Part shown: piece by piece, positions 53,893-63,775 of the stretch
Position numbering within the stretch: position 1 is the stretch's first letter
How the letters are laid out: the number at the start of each line of letters is the position of its first letter
Assembly (NCBI RefSeq): GCF_920987055.1
Contig: NZ_CAKLBX010000001.1
Location: 3,210,501 to 3,274,500, forward strand
Direction: 5' to 3'
Origin: Novosphingobium sp. CECT 9465
GTDB taxonomy: Bacteria; Pseudomonadota; Alphaproteobacteria; Sphingomonadales; Sphingomonadaceae
DNA length: 64,000 nucleotides
Notes under the pieces: model-generated
Told to the model about the DNA's origin: nothing
Database searches by the model: none
The model's input: only the letters and a program-made list of their open reading frames with translations
Translations under genes and position numbers: made by a program

Positions 53893-56384
53893 GCCAGAAA
53901 GCTGCTTTGTTCCACCGCCGCTGCTTTTTCGTACTGAAGGAAATAGCGTTGCGAAACTGCATCGGACAGGCCGAGCAACCGCTTTTCCATGTCGTGCAGC
54001 CGGTCATCGGCCAGTCCGTTTGCTTCCATGGCGCGCAAATCCGCAACGATCGCGCGAATTTCAAGCAACGGGCGTTCGGGCAGCCCATCGTCAAGCAACG
54101 TCGGCAACGCCGAAAGGTGCTGCTCCAGTTCGATCAGCTGAAACGCCAGTGAACGGGGGTTGTTGGGATCGAGCAGAACAAGATCCAGAACCGGTTCGCG
54201 CGCCAGACCGACAAGGTAGCGGGCGCGGTAGACAATCTGGCTGTCGCACAGGTCCAGCAGGATGCCCAGATCATCCTGTTCGCATTCGGCCGACGACAAT
54301 TGGCGGGCTATCCGGCACAGATTGGTGGCGCGCTCCATCCGCCGACCGATCTGCAGGAAGCGCCAGGATGGCCCACGCACCATGTTCTCGGCAGCGAGAC
54401 CGGCCAGCGCACTGAACCGCGCGATCATCTCGTTGAACGACTTGAGCATCGTCTCAACCTGCCCGGCTTCGAACACGGGCAAAGGTTGCCGCGCGATCCG
54501 GCCAACATCCGTCGCCAACCGATCGCGCAGATCGCCGCTGATACGGCGGCAGCGTTTCATGATGGCGCGCACACTTCCCGCAGGCTTTTCATCTCCGAAG
54601 GCGCTGCGGCAGATGTCCGAAAGGGGCATCGCGGCATCCTTGGATGCAATTGCGCCCCACAGGATCAGCAGATTCACCAGCCGGTCCAGCGTGACCTTGC
54701 CCCGCGCCGCGCCGCCATCTGCCTCGATCGAACTGCCGAGCAGGCTCTTCAATATGCGGACCGTCATTTCCGCACGTTCGACATAGCGGCTGAACCAGTA
54801 GAGGTTGTCCGCAGCCTGGCTGGAAAGAATGCCGCCGCCACGCTTGATCGCCGAACTTTCAGCATTGCCCAACAGGCTTTCCTGCTTGACCGGCAGATCG
54901 TCGACGACGCAGACATCCGCCGACCGATCATTTTCATCCATCAATGACGTGCGCAGATTCCCGGATGACGAAAGCCGGGCAAAGCCACCCGGCATGACCT
55001 CCCACGCGCCATCCGGCCCGCGCACGACAAAGGCGCGCAGGGTGAACGGCCGCGGCTCCAGCCTGCTCCCGATCAACGCGGGCGTGGTGGACAGGCGAAC
55101 GATCTCCTGGCCGCAATAGTCCATCGGCCGCCGCTCCAGATCGGCCAGCAGCGCCTCACGCTCCTGCGCATCGAAGCTGGCGCCAAGACGGCTGCGCCCG
55201 TCGGGCAGGCATTCCACCGGCGTCCCGAAGGATGAACTGATGACGAGACCATCGAGGTTCCTCCGTACGCTGTCTGCTTCAGGAGCCTGCCCACACCACC
55301 ATGTCGCCATGTTGGGAAGCAGCAGCGGTTCGCCGATCAGCTTCGTAGCAAGGCGCGGCATGAACGCAGAAAAGGCCCGCGCTTCAAGCACACCGACGCC
55401 TGGCCAGTTGGCGACGCTCAGTCCGCCCTTCGACCACGCTTCTGAAAGTCCGGGCACACCGATATGCGAATCCGCATTGAACGTGAGCGGATCGAGCAGG
55501 GGTGTATCGATCCAGTTCCACAAGGCGTCGATCCGTTTGGGACCGGCGATCGTGCGCACATAGAGTTTCGCGTCGCTGACCGTGAGGTCGCGCCCTTCGA
55601 CCAGGGGCAGGCCAAGGTAACGCGCCAGATGCGCCTGTTCCGGGTAGCTCTGGTTGAAGCCGCCGGGGCTGAGCAAGGCGATGCGCGGATCATCGCGCTG
55701 GCAATCGGCGGCGATGCCCTGGCGCAGCACCCGGTAGAACCGGGCCAGTCGCCGGGCGTTGATCTGCGACAGGATCGATCCGGTGCTGCGCGACAGGGCC
55801 AGGCGGTTTTCAAGAGCATATCCGATGCCTGTCGCAAACCGCAGGCGATCGGACAGGACCCTCCATTCGCCGCTGGGACCGCGCGCAAGATCGACAGCAT
55901 AGACGTGGATGAAATGGCCACCCGGCGGCTTCGAACCGATCATCTCGTGGGCAAAATGGGGGCTGCCCGCAACCATGGACGCGGGCAGATCCCCGTCGGC
56001 CACCAATTGCTGCGAACCGTAGATATCGGCAACGATCCGTTCCAGAAGACCGGCGCGCTGGATCAGGCCGCGTTCGACCAGCAGCCATTCACGGCTGCCG
56101 ATCAGCAACGGCATGGGATTGAGTGGCCACGGCCGTTCTTCGGCCTCGCCGGTCATGCGATACGTCAGCCCAAGTTCCTGGATCTCGCGCGCCACCTGCT
56201 CATGCAACTGCGCCACGTTGTCCGGGCTAAGCTCTCTCAGGCCTTCGGCCAGCGCGTGCCACTTCGCCACAACCGCCGGTTCGGCACTGGCGAACAGGTC
56301 TGCTCCCGGCTGCTCGACGGCATAATCCCGCAATGGCGTGTCGACTTCATTCGCACGGCGAGTGGATTCCCCCACGACGCTCAT
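53889..56384 (-). CDS. Circularly permuted ATP-grasp fused to alpha-E domain
   Basis: An 831-aa fusion. Residues about 60-500 are the circularly permuted ATP-grasp (CP-ATPgrasp_2) region, with ELGLTYRMTGEAEERPWPLNPMP, VYAVDLARGPSGEW and NINARRLARF-like segments, and GGFNQSYPEQAHLARYLGLPLVEGRDL. From about residue 520 the alpha-E (DUF403) domain begins: ILSSQAADNLYWFSRYVERAE. The two are usually separate genes. ATP-grasp enzymes form amide or peptide bonds with ATP. With the three transglutaminase-like neighbours this fits the peptide-synthesis/modification systems predicted by comparative genomics, but no product is known. It overlaps both neighbours. Confidence 0.88.
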   Translation of the reverse strand: MSVVGESTRRANEVDTPLRDYAVEQPGADLFASAEPAVVAKWHALAEGLRELSPDNVAQLHEQVAREIQELGLTYRMTGEAEERPWPLNPMPLLIGSREWLLVERGLIQRAGLLERIVADIYGSQQLVADGDLPASMVAGSPHFAHEMIGSKPPGGHFIHVYAVDLARGPSGEWRVLSDRLRFATGIGYALENRLALSRSTGSILSQINARRLARFYRVLRQGIAADCQRDDPRIALLSPGGFNQSYPEQAHLARYLGLPLVEGRDLTVSDAKLYVRTIAGPKRIDALWNWIDTPLLDPLTFNADSHIGVPGLSEAWSKGGLSVANWPGVGVLEARAFSAFMPRLATKLIGEPLLLPNMATWWCGQAPEADSVRRNLDGLVISSSFGTPVECLPDGRSRLGASFDAQEREALLADLERRPMDYCGQEIVRLSTTPALIGSRLEPRPFTLRAFVVRGPDGAWEVMPGGFARLSSSGNLRTSLMDENDRSADVCVVDDLPVKQESLLGNAESSAIKRGGGILSSQAADNLYWFSRYVERAEMTVRILKSLLGSSIEADGGAARGKVTLDRLVNLLILWGAIASKDAAMPLSDICRSAFGDEKPAGSVRAIMKRCRRISGDLRDRLATDVGRIARQPLPVFEAGQVETMLKSFNEMIARFSALAGLAAENMVRGPSWRFLQIGRRMERATNLCRIARQLSSAECEQDDLGILLDLCDSQIVYRARYLVGLAREPVLDLVLLDPNNPRSLAFQLIELEQHLSALPTLLDDGLPERPLLEIRAIVADLRAMEANGLADDRLHDMEKRLLGLSDAVSQRYFLQYEKAAAVEQSSFLA

Positions 56385-59300
56385 CAGAATGCAGGCGGAC
56401 GGCGCAAGTCTAGGGTCATCGGAAACTCTCCAGGCATTTCCTCTGCCGGCATTGCAAGAGGCCCCGGCGAATGACCATGATTGACGAATCGCGCCCGTCG
56501 CCGCGATTCGGCCTCATAGGCATTGACCGGGACGTCATCATAAGACCGCCCGCCGGGATGTGCCACATGATAGACACATCCGCCCAGCGACCGCCCGTTC
56601 CAGGTATCGAGAATGTCGAAAGTCAGCGGGGCATGGGCCTTCATCATCGGGTGCAGGCAGTTGGCCGGATTCCAGGCCTTGTAACGCACCCCACCAAAGC
56701 CTTCTCCGGCCACCCCGGTGGGGCTGAGAGGAACGCGGCGGCCGTTGCACGTGATGATGTGACGACCTGTGACCATCCCGGCAGCGCGGACCTGAAGGCG
56801 TTCGGTCGAACTGTCGACATAGCGCACGGTGCCACCAATCGCTCCGGTTTCGCCCAGCACATTCCATGGTTCAAGAGCGTGGCTGATTTCCAGCGTGACG
56901 CCGCCGCCTGCGACTTCGCCGTGGATGGGGAAGCGGAACTGGCGCTGCGCTTCGAACCATGCCGGATCGAAATCGTAACCGGCACCGCGCAAATCCGCCA
57001 GCACGCCAAGAAAATCGCTCCACACGGCATGGGGCAGCATGAAACGGTCGTGCAGGGCCGTGCCCCAACGGACCAGACTGCCACCTTGCGGTTCACGCCA
57101 GAACCAAGCCGTGAGCGCGCGCAGCAGCAATTGCTGGGCAAGCGACATCTTCGCTTCGGGCGGCATCTCGAACCCGCGAAATTCGACAAGGCCCAGCCGT
57201 CCGGTCGGACCGTCGGGCGAGAACAGCTTGTCGATGCAGATTTCGGTGCGATGGGTATTGCCCGTAACATCGACCAGCAGGTTGCGGAACAGCCGGTCGA
57301 CAACCCACGGACGCGGTTGCTCCTCGCTGCGCGGGGGCACCTGCGCGAGAGCAACTTCCAGTTCGTAGAGACTGTCGTGACGTGCCTCGTCGATCCGTGG
57401 CGCCTGACTGGTGGGACCTATGAACAAGCCGGAGAACAGGTAGCTGAGCGAAGGATGGCGCTGCCAGTACAGCACGAAGCTCTTCAACAGGTCGGGGCGG
57501 CGGATAAAGGGCGAATCCGGCATGCTGGGTCCGCCAAGCACCAGATGATTGCCGCCGCCCGTTCCGATGGAGCGGCCATCGACCATGAACTTGTCAGCGG
57601 TCAGGCCTTCTTCGCGTGCCAGACGATAAAGCGTCTCGGTGATTTCGACAGCCTCGCCCCAGCTCGTCGCCGGCTGCACGTTGACCTCGATCACCCCCGG
57701 ATCCGGCGTGATCTTTAGCACGGTGAGACGTGGGTCGGGTGGCGGGGGATAGCCTTCGATCCGTACCGGGATGGCCAGCCGTTCGGCGGTCAGTTCGATT
57801 TCGGCAACCATGTCGAGAAAGTCTTCAAGGGCCTCGACCGGCGGGATGAAGACCGAAAGATGATCGCCGCGCGGTTCGATCGTCAGCGCGGTGCGTACCG
57901 CGCCTTCGATGATCTCCTGCTCCTGCCGTTCCTGCTGCGCGCCGTCGGCCGGGGTGACGATCTGGGCACGCTGCCTGTGCTCGCTGTCGGTCGGCGTCGT
58001 GGCTTCATGCGAGCCGGAGCCTTGTTCGATCCGCTGCTGGCGATAATCAGCCAGAGGTCCGCGCGGTTCAGCCGTATCGCGGGGGTGGATGTACGGATAG
58101 TCCGAAGGTGGCACGTAGGGCAGCGATCCGAGAGGCAGCCGATACCCCAGCGCACTGTCACCCGGCACGGCGAACAGCGCACCGCGACGGACTTGCCACT
58201 TCTCGCTCTTCCAGCGCGATGCCTTGGCCGGTGCTGCGTTCCAGCGCTGGATCGGCAGGACATATCCCACCGGACGGGACAGCCCGCGCTGGAACGTGCG
58301 CATGATCCGCGTTCGTTCTTCAGGATCTTCAAGCTTGGGATCATGGGGGCTGGTATTGCCGGGAAGCTCGGCCTCCTTCACAATCCATGCGACCGGATCT
58401 TCATAGACCGTGTGGATGAATTCGTGGTCAAGCCCGAAGCCATCGGCTGCCGCATGGATGAAATTCTCGGCAACTTTCGCATCGATCGGCCCTTGCGGGG
58501 CAAGCGCCGAATCGCTGTTTGCGGCATTTCCGGCGATGAGCGAGGCATCGCGCCACAAAGGCACACCGTCCTTGCGCCAGTAAATCGAATAGCCCCAGCG
58601 CGGCAGGCTTTCGCCCGGATACCATTTTCCCTGACCATGATGAAGCAAGGCACCGGGCGCCAGTTCATCGCGCAGACGGCGAATCAGGCGGTCGGCATAG
58701 GCCGCCTTGGTCGGCCCGACGGCATCGGCGTTCCATTCGCCCGCTTCAAAATCGCCATCGGCAATGAACGTCGGCTCTCCGCCCGTGGTCAGGCGGACAT
58801 CGTTGGCCACCAGATCGGCATCGACCTGCTCCCCCAGCGCGAGCAGCGACGACCAGCGTTCATCGGTGAAGGGTTTGGTGATCCGCACCGCTTCCTTGAT
58901 GCGGGTGATGTCCATCTCGAAGTGGAAATTGACCATGGCCGGTGCCGCCAGCCCGCTGATCGGCGCGGCCGAACGGTAATGCGGGGTGGCGGCGAGCGGG
59001 ATATGGCCCTCACCCGCGAACAGGCCGGATGTCGGATCAAGCCCGACCCATCCCGCGCCGGGCAGATAGACTTCGGTCCATGCGTGCAGATCGGTAAAGT
59101 CGGCGTCCGGTCCCTTGGGCCCGTCGATAGCCTCGATATCCGCCTTCATCTGGATGAGATAGCCCGAAACGAACCTTGCCGCATAACCAAGACGGCGCAG
59201 AAGCTGGACTTGCAGCCATGTGCTGTCCCGGCACGATCCCGTACCCAGGCTCAAGGTCTCTTCGGGCGCCTGGACGCCCGGTTCCATGCGGATGACGTAG

Positions 59301-59767
59301 CCAACCCGTTGCTGCAATGCGGTATTGAGCGCGACCAGAAAATCTATCGAGCGCCCGGCGTATCCGGCCCAGTCGGCCACCAGAGCTTCAAACAACGGTC
59401 CCTGTGGCTCCAGTTCGAAGTAAGCGGCAAGATCTTCCTTGAGGTCGGCCTCGTACGTGAACGGCACTTCTTCGGCGTAAGGATCGACGAAGAAATCGAA
59501 GGGATTGATAATGGCCAGTTCAGCCAGCAGATCCACTTCGATCTGGAAATGATCGACCGGATCGGGAAACACGATCCGGGCCTGCCAGTTGCCATGCGGA
59601 TCCTGCTGCCAATTTATGAAGTGCCCGGCCGGACTGATCTTCAGCGAATAATTGGGAACTTCGGTTCGTCCGTGCGGAGCGGGACGCAGCCGTACCAGTT
59701 GCGGGCCGAGCGAGACAGGCCGGTCATAGCTGTAGCGGGTCAGGTGATGCAGAGCTGCTTTGATCAT
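56384..59767 (-). CDS. Large transglutaminase-like protein (DUF2126)
   Basis: A 1127-aa protein. The N-terminal 300 residues are a transglutaminase module: [24 protein letters not shown] opens the beta domain, then [27 protein letters not shown] (Cys), [10 protein letters not shown] (His) and WVGLDPTSG (Asp). The remaining 800 residues are the DUF2126 region, with blocks such as [45 protein letters not shown] and [29 protein letters not shown], which look amidoligase/glutamine-synthetase-like (inference). Start at the ATG at 59767. It is the first gene of the operon; its TGA shares one base with the ATP-grasp ATG. Confidence 0.87.
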   Translation of the reverse strand: MIKAALHHLTRYSYDRPVSLGPQLVRLRPAPHGRTEVPNYSLKISPAGHFINWQQDPHGNWQARIVFPDPVDHFQIEVDLLAELAIINPFDFFVDPYAEEVPFTYEADLKEDLAAYFELEPQGPLFEALVADWAGYAGRSIDFLVALNTALQQRVGYVIRMEPGVQAPEETLSLGTGSCRDSTWLQVQLLRRLGYAARFVSGYLIQMKADIEAIDGPKGPDADFTDLHAWTEVYLPGAGWVGLDPTSGLFAGEGHIPLAATPHYRSAAPISGLAAPAMVNFHFEMDITRIKEAVRITKPFTDERWSSLLALGEQVDADLVANDVRLTTGGEPTFIADGDFEAGEWNADAVGPTKAAYADRLIRRLRDELAPGALLHHGQGKWYPGESLPRWGYSIYWRKDGVPLWRDASLIAGNAANSDSALAPQGPIDAKVAENFIHAAADGFGLDHEFIHTVYEDPVAWIVKEAELPGNTSPHDPKLEDPEERTRIMRTFQRGLSRPVGYVLPIQRWNAAPAKASRWKSEKWQVRRGALFAVPGDSALGYRLPLGSLPYVPPSDYPYIHPRDTAEPRGPLADYRQQRIEQGSGSHEATTPTDSEHRQRAQIVTPADGAQQERQEQEIIEGAVRTALTIEPRGDHLSVFIPPVEALEDFLDMVAEIELTAERLAIPVRIEGYPPPPDPRLTVLKITPDPGVIEVNVQPATSWGEAVEITETLYRLAREEGLTADKFMVDGRSIGTGGGNHLVLGGPSMPDSPFIRRPDLLKSFVLYWQRHPSLSYLFSGLFIGPTSQAPRIDEARHDSLYELEVALAQVPPRSEEQPRPWVVDRLFRNLLVDVTGNTHRTEICIDKLFSPDGPTGRLGLVEFRGFEMPPEAKMSLAQQLLLRALTAWFWREPQGGSLVRWGTALHDRFMLPHAVWSDFLGVLADLRGAGYDFDPAWFEAQRQFRFPIHGEVAGGGVTLEISHALEPWNVLGETGAIGGTVRYVDSSTERLQVRAAGMVTGRHIITCNGRRVPLSPTGVAGEGFGGVRYKAWNPANCLHPMMKAHAPLTFDILDTWNGRSLGGCVYHVAHPGGRSYDDVPVNAYEAESRRRARFVNHGHSPGPLAMPAEEMPGEFPMTLDLRRPPAF

Positions 59768-60099
59768 GGCGATAGACAAACTCATTGCTGCTGCATTGCA
59801 ACAAAATTCTCGCATTCATGCCCGCGCCGCAGCATTTTCAGCTTGTAACATAACGATGAAAATTCGCCGCGCCCCCACCTTTTGCCACCTGCTCCTCCTT
59901 TGGCCCGGCTTGAGCCGGAACGGTGTTTCCCCGATCGTCGATACGCTGGCCCTTGTCGGCATGGGCCACCTGACGCAATACGGAATTATCGGGGGCTTTC
60001 GGGTGGCAGTTCAAGGCTGGTTGGCCGCGGGGCCGCAATGTCCGGCCCGCAATTTGCACGGCGCTCCTCAAACACGGAACGGACCTGACAGGCATAGAC
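59768..60099. promoter_or_regulatory. Divergent region between the transglutaminase operon and a SLOG-like gene
   Basis: 332 bases holding the promoters of both directions. An AT-rich stretch around 59795-59865 (CAACAAAATTCTCGC, TAACATAACGATGAAAATT) is the likely promoter core for the minus-strand operon. I see no strong palindrome or small gene. Confidence 0.4.
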
Positions 60100-60717
60100 A
60101 TGAGCGGCCTATCCGATACATTTGCCATCGGTGTGACCGGCCACCGGCTGCATAGGCTTGCCGGATGCGACCTGATGTTGCTGGAGCACAGGATCGCAAG
60201 CCTGTTCCAAGCCATAGATGCCTCTGCGAAAGCAAACGGCAAGTCCGAATTGGCACTTCTGACGAACTTTGCAGATGGCGCGGACCGGATCGCCGGTTGG
60301 GCCGCGCTTGACCTTGGCTGGAGGCTTGATGCGATCCTGCCCTTCCCACGCGATGACTTTGCCCGCGATTTCGAGAACGCGGCGGAACTGACCGCCTTCT
60401 TCGCCCAACTGGAACGAGCACGAAGCCAGTCATACTTGCAGCCCGCCCGTGCCCAAGGCGATGACGGAACCGAAGGTTACGAACGCGCCGGGCGGGCAAT
60501 TCTCGATCGCTGCGATATGCTGTTCGCGGTGTGGGACAAGGCCCCCGCGCGGGGGCGGGGCGGGGCGGCCCAGATCATCGCCGAAGCGATTGACCGCGAA
60601 ATTCCGGTCGTGGTGATCGACCCGCGCGAAGCGATCCCGATCGAAGCGATATGTCCGTCCGGCACCGGGACAGCGCAGATATTGCGCACGGCCGTTGCAA
60701 GCTTGACAAGCAGCTGA
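60100..60717 (+). CDS. SLOG/DprA-LOG-like nucleotide-binding fold protein
   Basis: A 205-aa protein. The N-terminus FAIGVTGHRLHRLAG resembles the GxTGHR opening of SLOG-superfamily members such as YpsA-like proteins. NFADGADRIAGWAALDLGW corresponds to the GADxxxA helix that follows strand two, and DMLFAVWDKAPARGRGGAAQIIAEAIDREIPVVVID is a typical end, with AVWDG-like and GGT-like motifs replaced by DK and RGG. Such proteins bind nucleotide-derived ligands. It lies 34 bases before the MCE gene, but I cannot tell whether it belongs functionally to it. Confidence 0.6.
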   Translation: MSGLSDTFAIGVTGHRLHRLAGCDLMLLEHRIASLFQAIDASAKANGKSELALLTNFADGADRIAGWAALDLGWRLDAILPFPRDDFARDFENAAELTAFFAQLERARSQSYLQPARAQGDDGTEGYERAGRAILDRCDMLFAVWDKAPARGRGGAAQIIAEAIDREIPVVVIDPREAIPIEAICPSGTGTAQILRTAVASLTSS

Positions 60718-60751
60718 ACTGCCTGAATGTTCAACCGATTGGGGGGAGCCA

Positions 60752-61753
60752 GTGGAACCGAACGCGGGCGTTCAGATCAGGGTTGGCATCATCGTGTGCC
60801 TCGTCGCGCTCGGAATGGTTCTTGTGCTTACCTTCCTGCCGGACCCGTTCTTCCGCAATCGCGATTATGTGACGCTGCTTGATGATGTGGCCGGGGTTCA
60901 ACCCGGAACGACCATCAACTTCCGCGGCGCACGTGTCGGCGAAGTGCGCTCCGTCAAGCTGGATCCTGTCACCCGCCAGTTTCTTGTCGTCCTGAGCGTC
61001 ACGAAACTCTGGCGTCCAACCGCCTGTTCGCAAGTGGCTGTCAGTGCCGCCAACCCGCTTACCGCCCCGACCATGACCGTCGAAGCAATCGAAGGCAACG
61101 CAGCCCGGTCGGCAAAGGCCTGTCTGGCAGAGCGCTTGGCAACGGGATGCCATCCTCTGGCCCCGCCAGCCTCCTTCGGCAAGGCCGCTCTGACCGGCTG
61201 CCGCCGTTCGCCGGATCTGGTGCAGACGGCAACGCGGGCGATCGAACAGGCCTCGCTTGCCGCGCGCACGGCCAGTACGCTGGTGATGAGCCTGCAGGCC
61301 GAAGTTACGGGCGGCGCCGGTAAGGGCAAGGTGGGCGAAATGATGGACGATGCAACGCAAACGGCAGCGGCGCTGAATTCGCTCGCCACGCAACTTGATC
61401 GCAGCTTCCGCCCCGGCCAGGGCGATGTCGCCGTTACGCTGACCAATCTCCGGCAGTTTTCGGGCCGGGCCGCGAGCATCGACATCGATGGCGTGAACTC
61501 GACCGTTTCCGAGGCGCGGAAGCTGGTTGCTGAAAACCAGGCCAGCGTGGCGGCTCTGCTGAAGGAAAGCGCAAGCACTGCGGGTCAGGCACGTGCGACG
61601 CTGGAGGCGGCCTCTGCCTCGCTCGTCGCTGCCAGTATCAATCTGGAACGTGCGTCCGCCAATATCGACCGGGTATCTGAACAGGTCGCCACCGATCCCG
61701 GTTCGATCCTGCGTGGTCGCGACTTGCGCGATCCGCCGGAGCCGCAGCCATGA
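60752..61753 (+). CDS. MCE/MlaD family lipid-transport protein
   Basis: A 333-aa membrane-anchored protein. TM near residues 8-30 (IRVGIIVCLVALGMVLVLTFL), then the MCE domain (YVTLLDDVAGVQPGTTINFRGARVGEVRSVKLDP). The C-terminal 180 residues are an Ala-rich helical tail, as in longer MCE proteins that form a tunnel across the periplasm. The start is a GTG at 60752 behind GGGGGGAGCC. It overlaps the lipoprotein gene by 4 bases. Together with the opposite-strand permease and ATPase it should make an Mla-type phospholipid transporter. Confidence 0.85.
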   Translation: MEPNAGVQIRVGIIVCLVALGMVLVLTFLPDPFFRNRDYVTLLDDVAGVQPGTTINFRGARVGEVRSVKLDPVTRQFLVVLSVTKLWRPTACSQVAVSAANPLTAPTMTVEAIEGNAARSAKACLAERLATGCHPLAPPASFGKAALTGCRRSPDLVQTATRAIEQASLAARTASTLVMSLQAEVTGGAGKGKVGEMMDDATQTAAALNSLATQLDRSFRPGQGDVAVTLTNLRQFSGRAASIDIDGVNSTVSEARKLVAENQASVAALLKESASTAGQARATLEAASASLVAASINLERASANIDRVSEQVATDPGSILRGRDLRDPPEPQP

Positions 61754-62394
61754 CCTGTCCCGGCTTCCGCTTCGCTGCGGTCGGATTATCGGTCGCAGCC
61801 CTGCTGCTTTCGTCCTGTGCTCTGACCAAAGGGCCGGACGAACAGGTGGTCCTGCGCCTGATTGCCCCGCGTGTGCAAGCTGTCACCGCCACCAGACAAG
61901 GCGATGTGAAGCTCGTACCCCCGCGCGCGCAGGGCGTGATTTCTCAGCAGCGCTACGCATATTCGGTCGGCGCCGGCGGCGCATTGCAACAGGCACGTAC
62001 CCTGATGTGGGACCGGCCCCCTCCTGAATATCTCGAACAGGCAATGGCTGCCACGCTCCAGGCGGAGGGGCTGCACGTGATGCGGTCTTCGACGCCGGGC
62101 AACTCCGTTATTCGACTTTCGCCCACGCTGTTGCAGTTCGAGGAACGAAGCGGCCCCGCCACGCACGCGTCGGTGGTATTCGAAGTCGAGTTCGCGCGCG
62201 CGGACAAACCGGTGGTTGTCAGGCGATACTGCGGCCGCGCGCCAATCCCCTCTGGAAGCCCGGACGTGCGCGCGGCAGCCTTTGGCGAAGCGCTGGGCGT
62301 CGCGGTGAAGGCGTTTGCTCAGGATGTACCGGGCACGGCGATGGCTGACCGGCCAGCAGACTGCGCCAGCAGCCTGCCCTCCTCAAGGCGATAG
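61750..62394 (+). CDS. ABC-type transport auxiliary lipoprotein (PqiC/APL-like)
   Basis: A 214-aa lipoprotein: a signal with lipobox LLLSSC near residue 23, then VVLRLIAPRVQ and RYAYSVGAGGALQQARTLMWDRPPPEYLEQAMAATLQAEGL, the pattern of ABC-type transport auxiliary lipoproteins linked with MCE systems. The final 76 bases overlap the convergent ATPase gene, an antisense arrangement. It probably bridges the MCE protein and the outer membrane. Confidence 0.75.
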   Translation: MTCPGFRFAAVGLSVAALLLSSCALTKGPDEQVVLRLIAPRVQAVTATRQGDVKLVPPRAQGVISQQRYAYSVGAGGALQQARTLMWDRPPPEYLEQAMAATLQAEGLHVMRSSTPGNSVIRLSPTLLQFEERSGPATHASVVFEVEFARADKPVVVRRYCGRAPIPSGSPDVRAAAFGEALGVAVKAFAQDVPGTAMADRPADCASSLPSSRR

Positions 62395-63020
62395 ACGCGC
62401 TCGCAGACCCGAAAGGCGACGTCTTCGTTTTGCGTTATCAGCAGCATGGCCCGCGGCCGGATGACAGTGTTCCGCTGCAATTGCTTCTCCAGAAATGCGG
62501 ACCGTGCGGGCATTTCCTCAAGCGGGCCGTCCAACAGGACAAATTCGGGATCGTGAACGAATGCGCGCGCGATTTCGACCATCCGCGCCTGCCCTTGCGA
62601 CAGCGCATCCACGGGCGTCGCAAAGAGGTGATCGATGCCGAATTCGAAGCCGATGCGATCCAGTTTGCGCCGCAGCCTGGGCCTTGCGGCGGCAGGGGCG
62701 GTAAGTGCCAGCCAGAGGTTTTCGTCGACTGTCAGCCCTCGGATGAGCGAGCCACCCTGAAAGCTGACCCCGCATTGGCGGCGCAGGCGGCGGCGCGCGT
62801 GTTGATCGCAAGTCGCAAGAACTTCGCCAAACAATGTGGCGCTTCCACTCAATGGTTCGCACAGGCCAAGCGCAAGACGCATGAGCATGGACTTGCCCAC
62901 ACCGCTCGCGCCGATGATCGCGACGCGTTCGGCCCTTCCAATCTGCAGGCTCACATTGTCGAGAAGGCGCTGCCCCGATACGATCAGGCTGACCGCGTTC
63001 AGATCGAGAACTGCGCTCAC
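62319..63020 (-). CDS. MlaF-like ABC transporter ATPase
   Basis: A 233-aa ATPase: Walker A GASGVGKS, Q-loop VSFQGGSLI, signature LSQGQARMVEIARA (degenerate; normally LSGGQ), Walker B FVLLDGPLEE, with Gly-Pro after Asp instead of Glu-Pro, and TQNED as a switch region that lacks the usual His. The catalytic Glu after Walker B may thus be replaced, a sign of weak ATPase activity or altered mechanism. The start is the GTG at 63020, overlapping the permease TGA by 4 bases. It overlaps the lipoprotein gene on the opposite strand by 76 bases. Confidence 0.8.
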   Translation of the reverse strand: MSAVLDLNAVSLIVSGQRLLDNVSLQIGRAERVAIIGASGVGKSMLMRLALGLCEPLSGSATLFGEVLATCDQHARRRLRRQCGVSFQGGSLIRGLTVDENLWLALTAPAAARPRLRRKLDRIGFEFGIDHLFATPVDALSQGQARMVEIARAFVHDPEFVLLDGPLEEMPARSAFLEKQLQRNTVIRPRAMLLITQNEDVAFRVCERVYRLEEGRLLAQSAGRSAIAVPGTS

Positions 63021-63775
63021 GCGAAGGCCTCCCACAGGGTGGCCGCGGCAAGGATTGCAAGCAGTCCGGTCCTGAACGCCTGACCGGCCCGCGCGCCGAT
63101 GTCAGACGGCACGCGGACAGGCTGCGCTCCAATGGCCGCCCCCACGGCAAAGGCGATCAGGGAATAGACCATGACCTTGCCCAGCCCGGCAAGGAGCGCC
63201 ACCCCGCTCCGGTCCGTAAGCGTCAGGATGTAAAGATCGTGCCAGCCGATGTTGGCTGTCGCCACGACTGTCAGTCCAGCCGCGAGAAGCGAGACGGCCG
63301 CACCCACGATGAGATGGGGTGGCCCGGCGAGGACAATACCCGCCAGCGCGGGGCCGAGCACGAAAGCCGCCGAGTCATTGCCCATGCTCTCCAGCGCCTC
63401 AATCTCGTTCGCAAGACGCATCGCACCTATTCGCGAGGCAAGGTCCACGGCGGTACTGCCGGAGGCGAATATCCCGATCACAAGAGGCACGATCTGCCGG
63501 AAAAGAGCCTCCGTCATCGCCGCCAGAACAAGAAGCTCGGCGCGGTAGACATTGAGAACCTGTCCCGCGAGGATACCCGTCAACGCTCCGATCAATGCAG
63601 AAATGGCCGCGATCATCGGCAATTGCCGCCACACCGATCGCGAGATCGCCACCGCGGTTGCGCCATAGACGAGCGGATCGTCATGCCAGCAGCGGACGGT
63701 GATGCCGCGCGCCGCCCGCCAGACAAGCCAGCAGGCCGTGCCCAAAAATCGCACCGGTTCGATCACGGTAGCCAT
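63017..63775 (-). CDS. MlaE-like ABC permease
   Basis: A 252-aa integral membrane protein of the MlaE family: an amphipathic N-terminus, then hydrophobic segments such as QLPMIAAISALIGALTGILAG, VPLVIGIFASGSTAVDLASRIGAMRLANEIEALESMG (the conserved EIxALxSMG loop) and LAGLGKVMVYSLIAFAVGAAIG. Start at the ATG at 63775, overlapping the upstream partial gene by 13 bases. It forms the transmembrane part of the lipid transporter with the MlaF-like ATPase. Confidence 0.85.
   Translation of the reverse strand: MATVIEPVRFLGTACWLVWRAARGITVRCWHDDPLVYGATAVAISRSVWRQLPMIAAISALIGALTGILAGQVLNVYRAELLVLAAMTEALFRQIVPLVIGIFASGSTAVDLASRIGAMRLANEIEALESMGNDSAAFVLGPALAGIVLAGPPHLIVGAAVSLLAAGLTVVATANIGWHDLYILTLTDRSGVALLAGLGKVMVYSLIAFAVGAAIGAQPVRVPSDIGARAGQAFRTGLLAILAAATLWEAFA

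Noticed and set aside
57860-59848. Very long open frame antisense to the DUF2126 transglutaminase gene
   Set aside because: It lies fully opposite a gene with clear motifs, has no recognisable domain and is explained by high GC content.
60100-60717. SLOG-like gene considered as part of an anti-phage defence system
   Set aside because: No effector, nuclease or cyclase gene is adjacent; the neighbours are lipid-transport genes.
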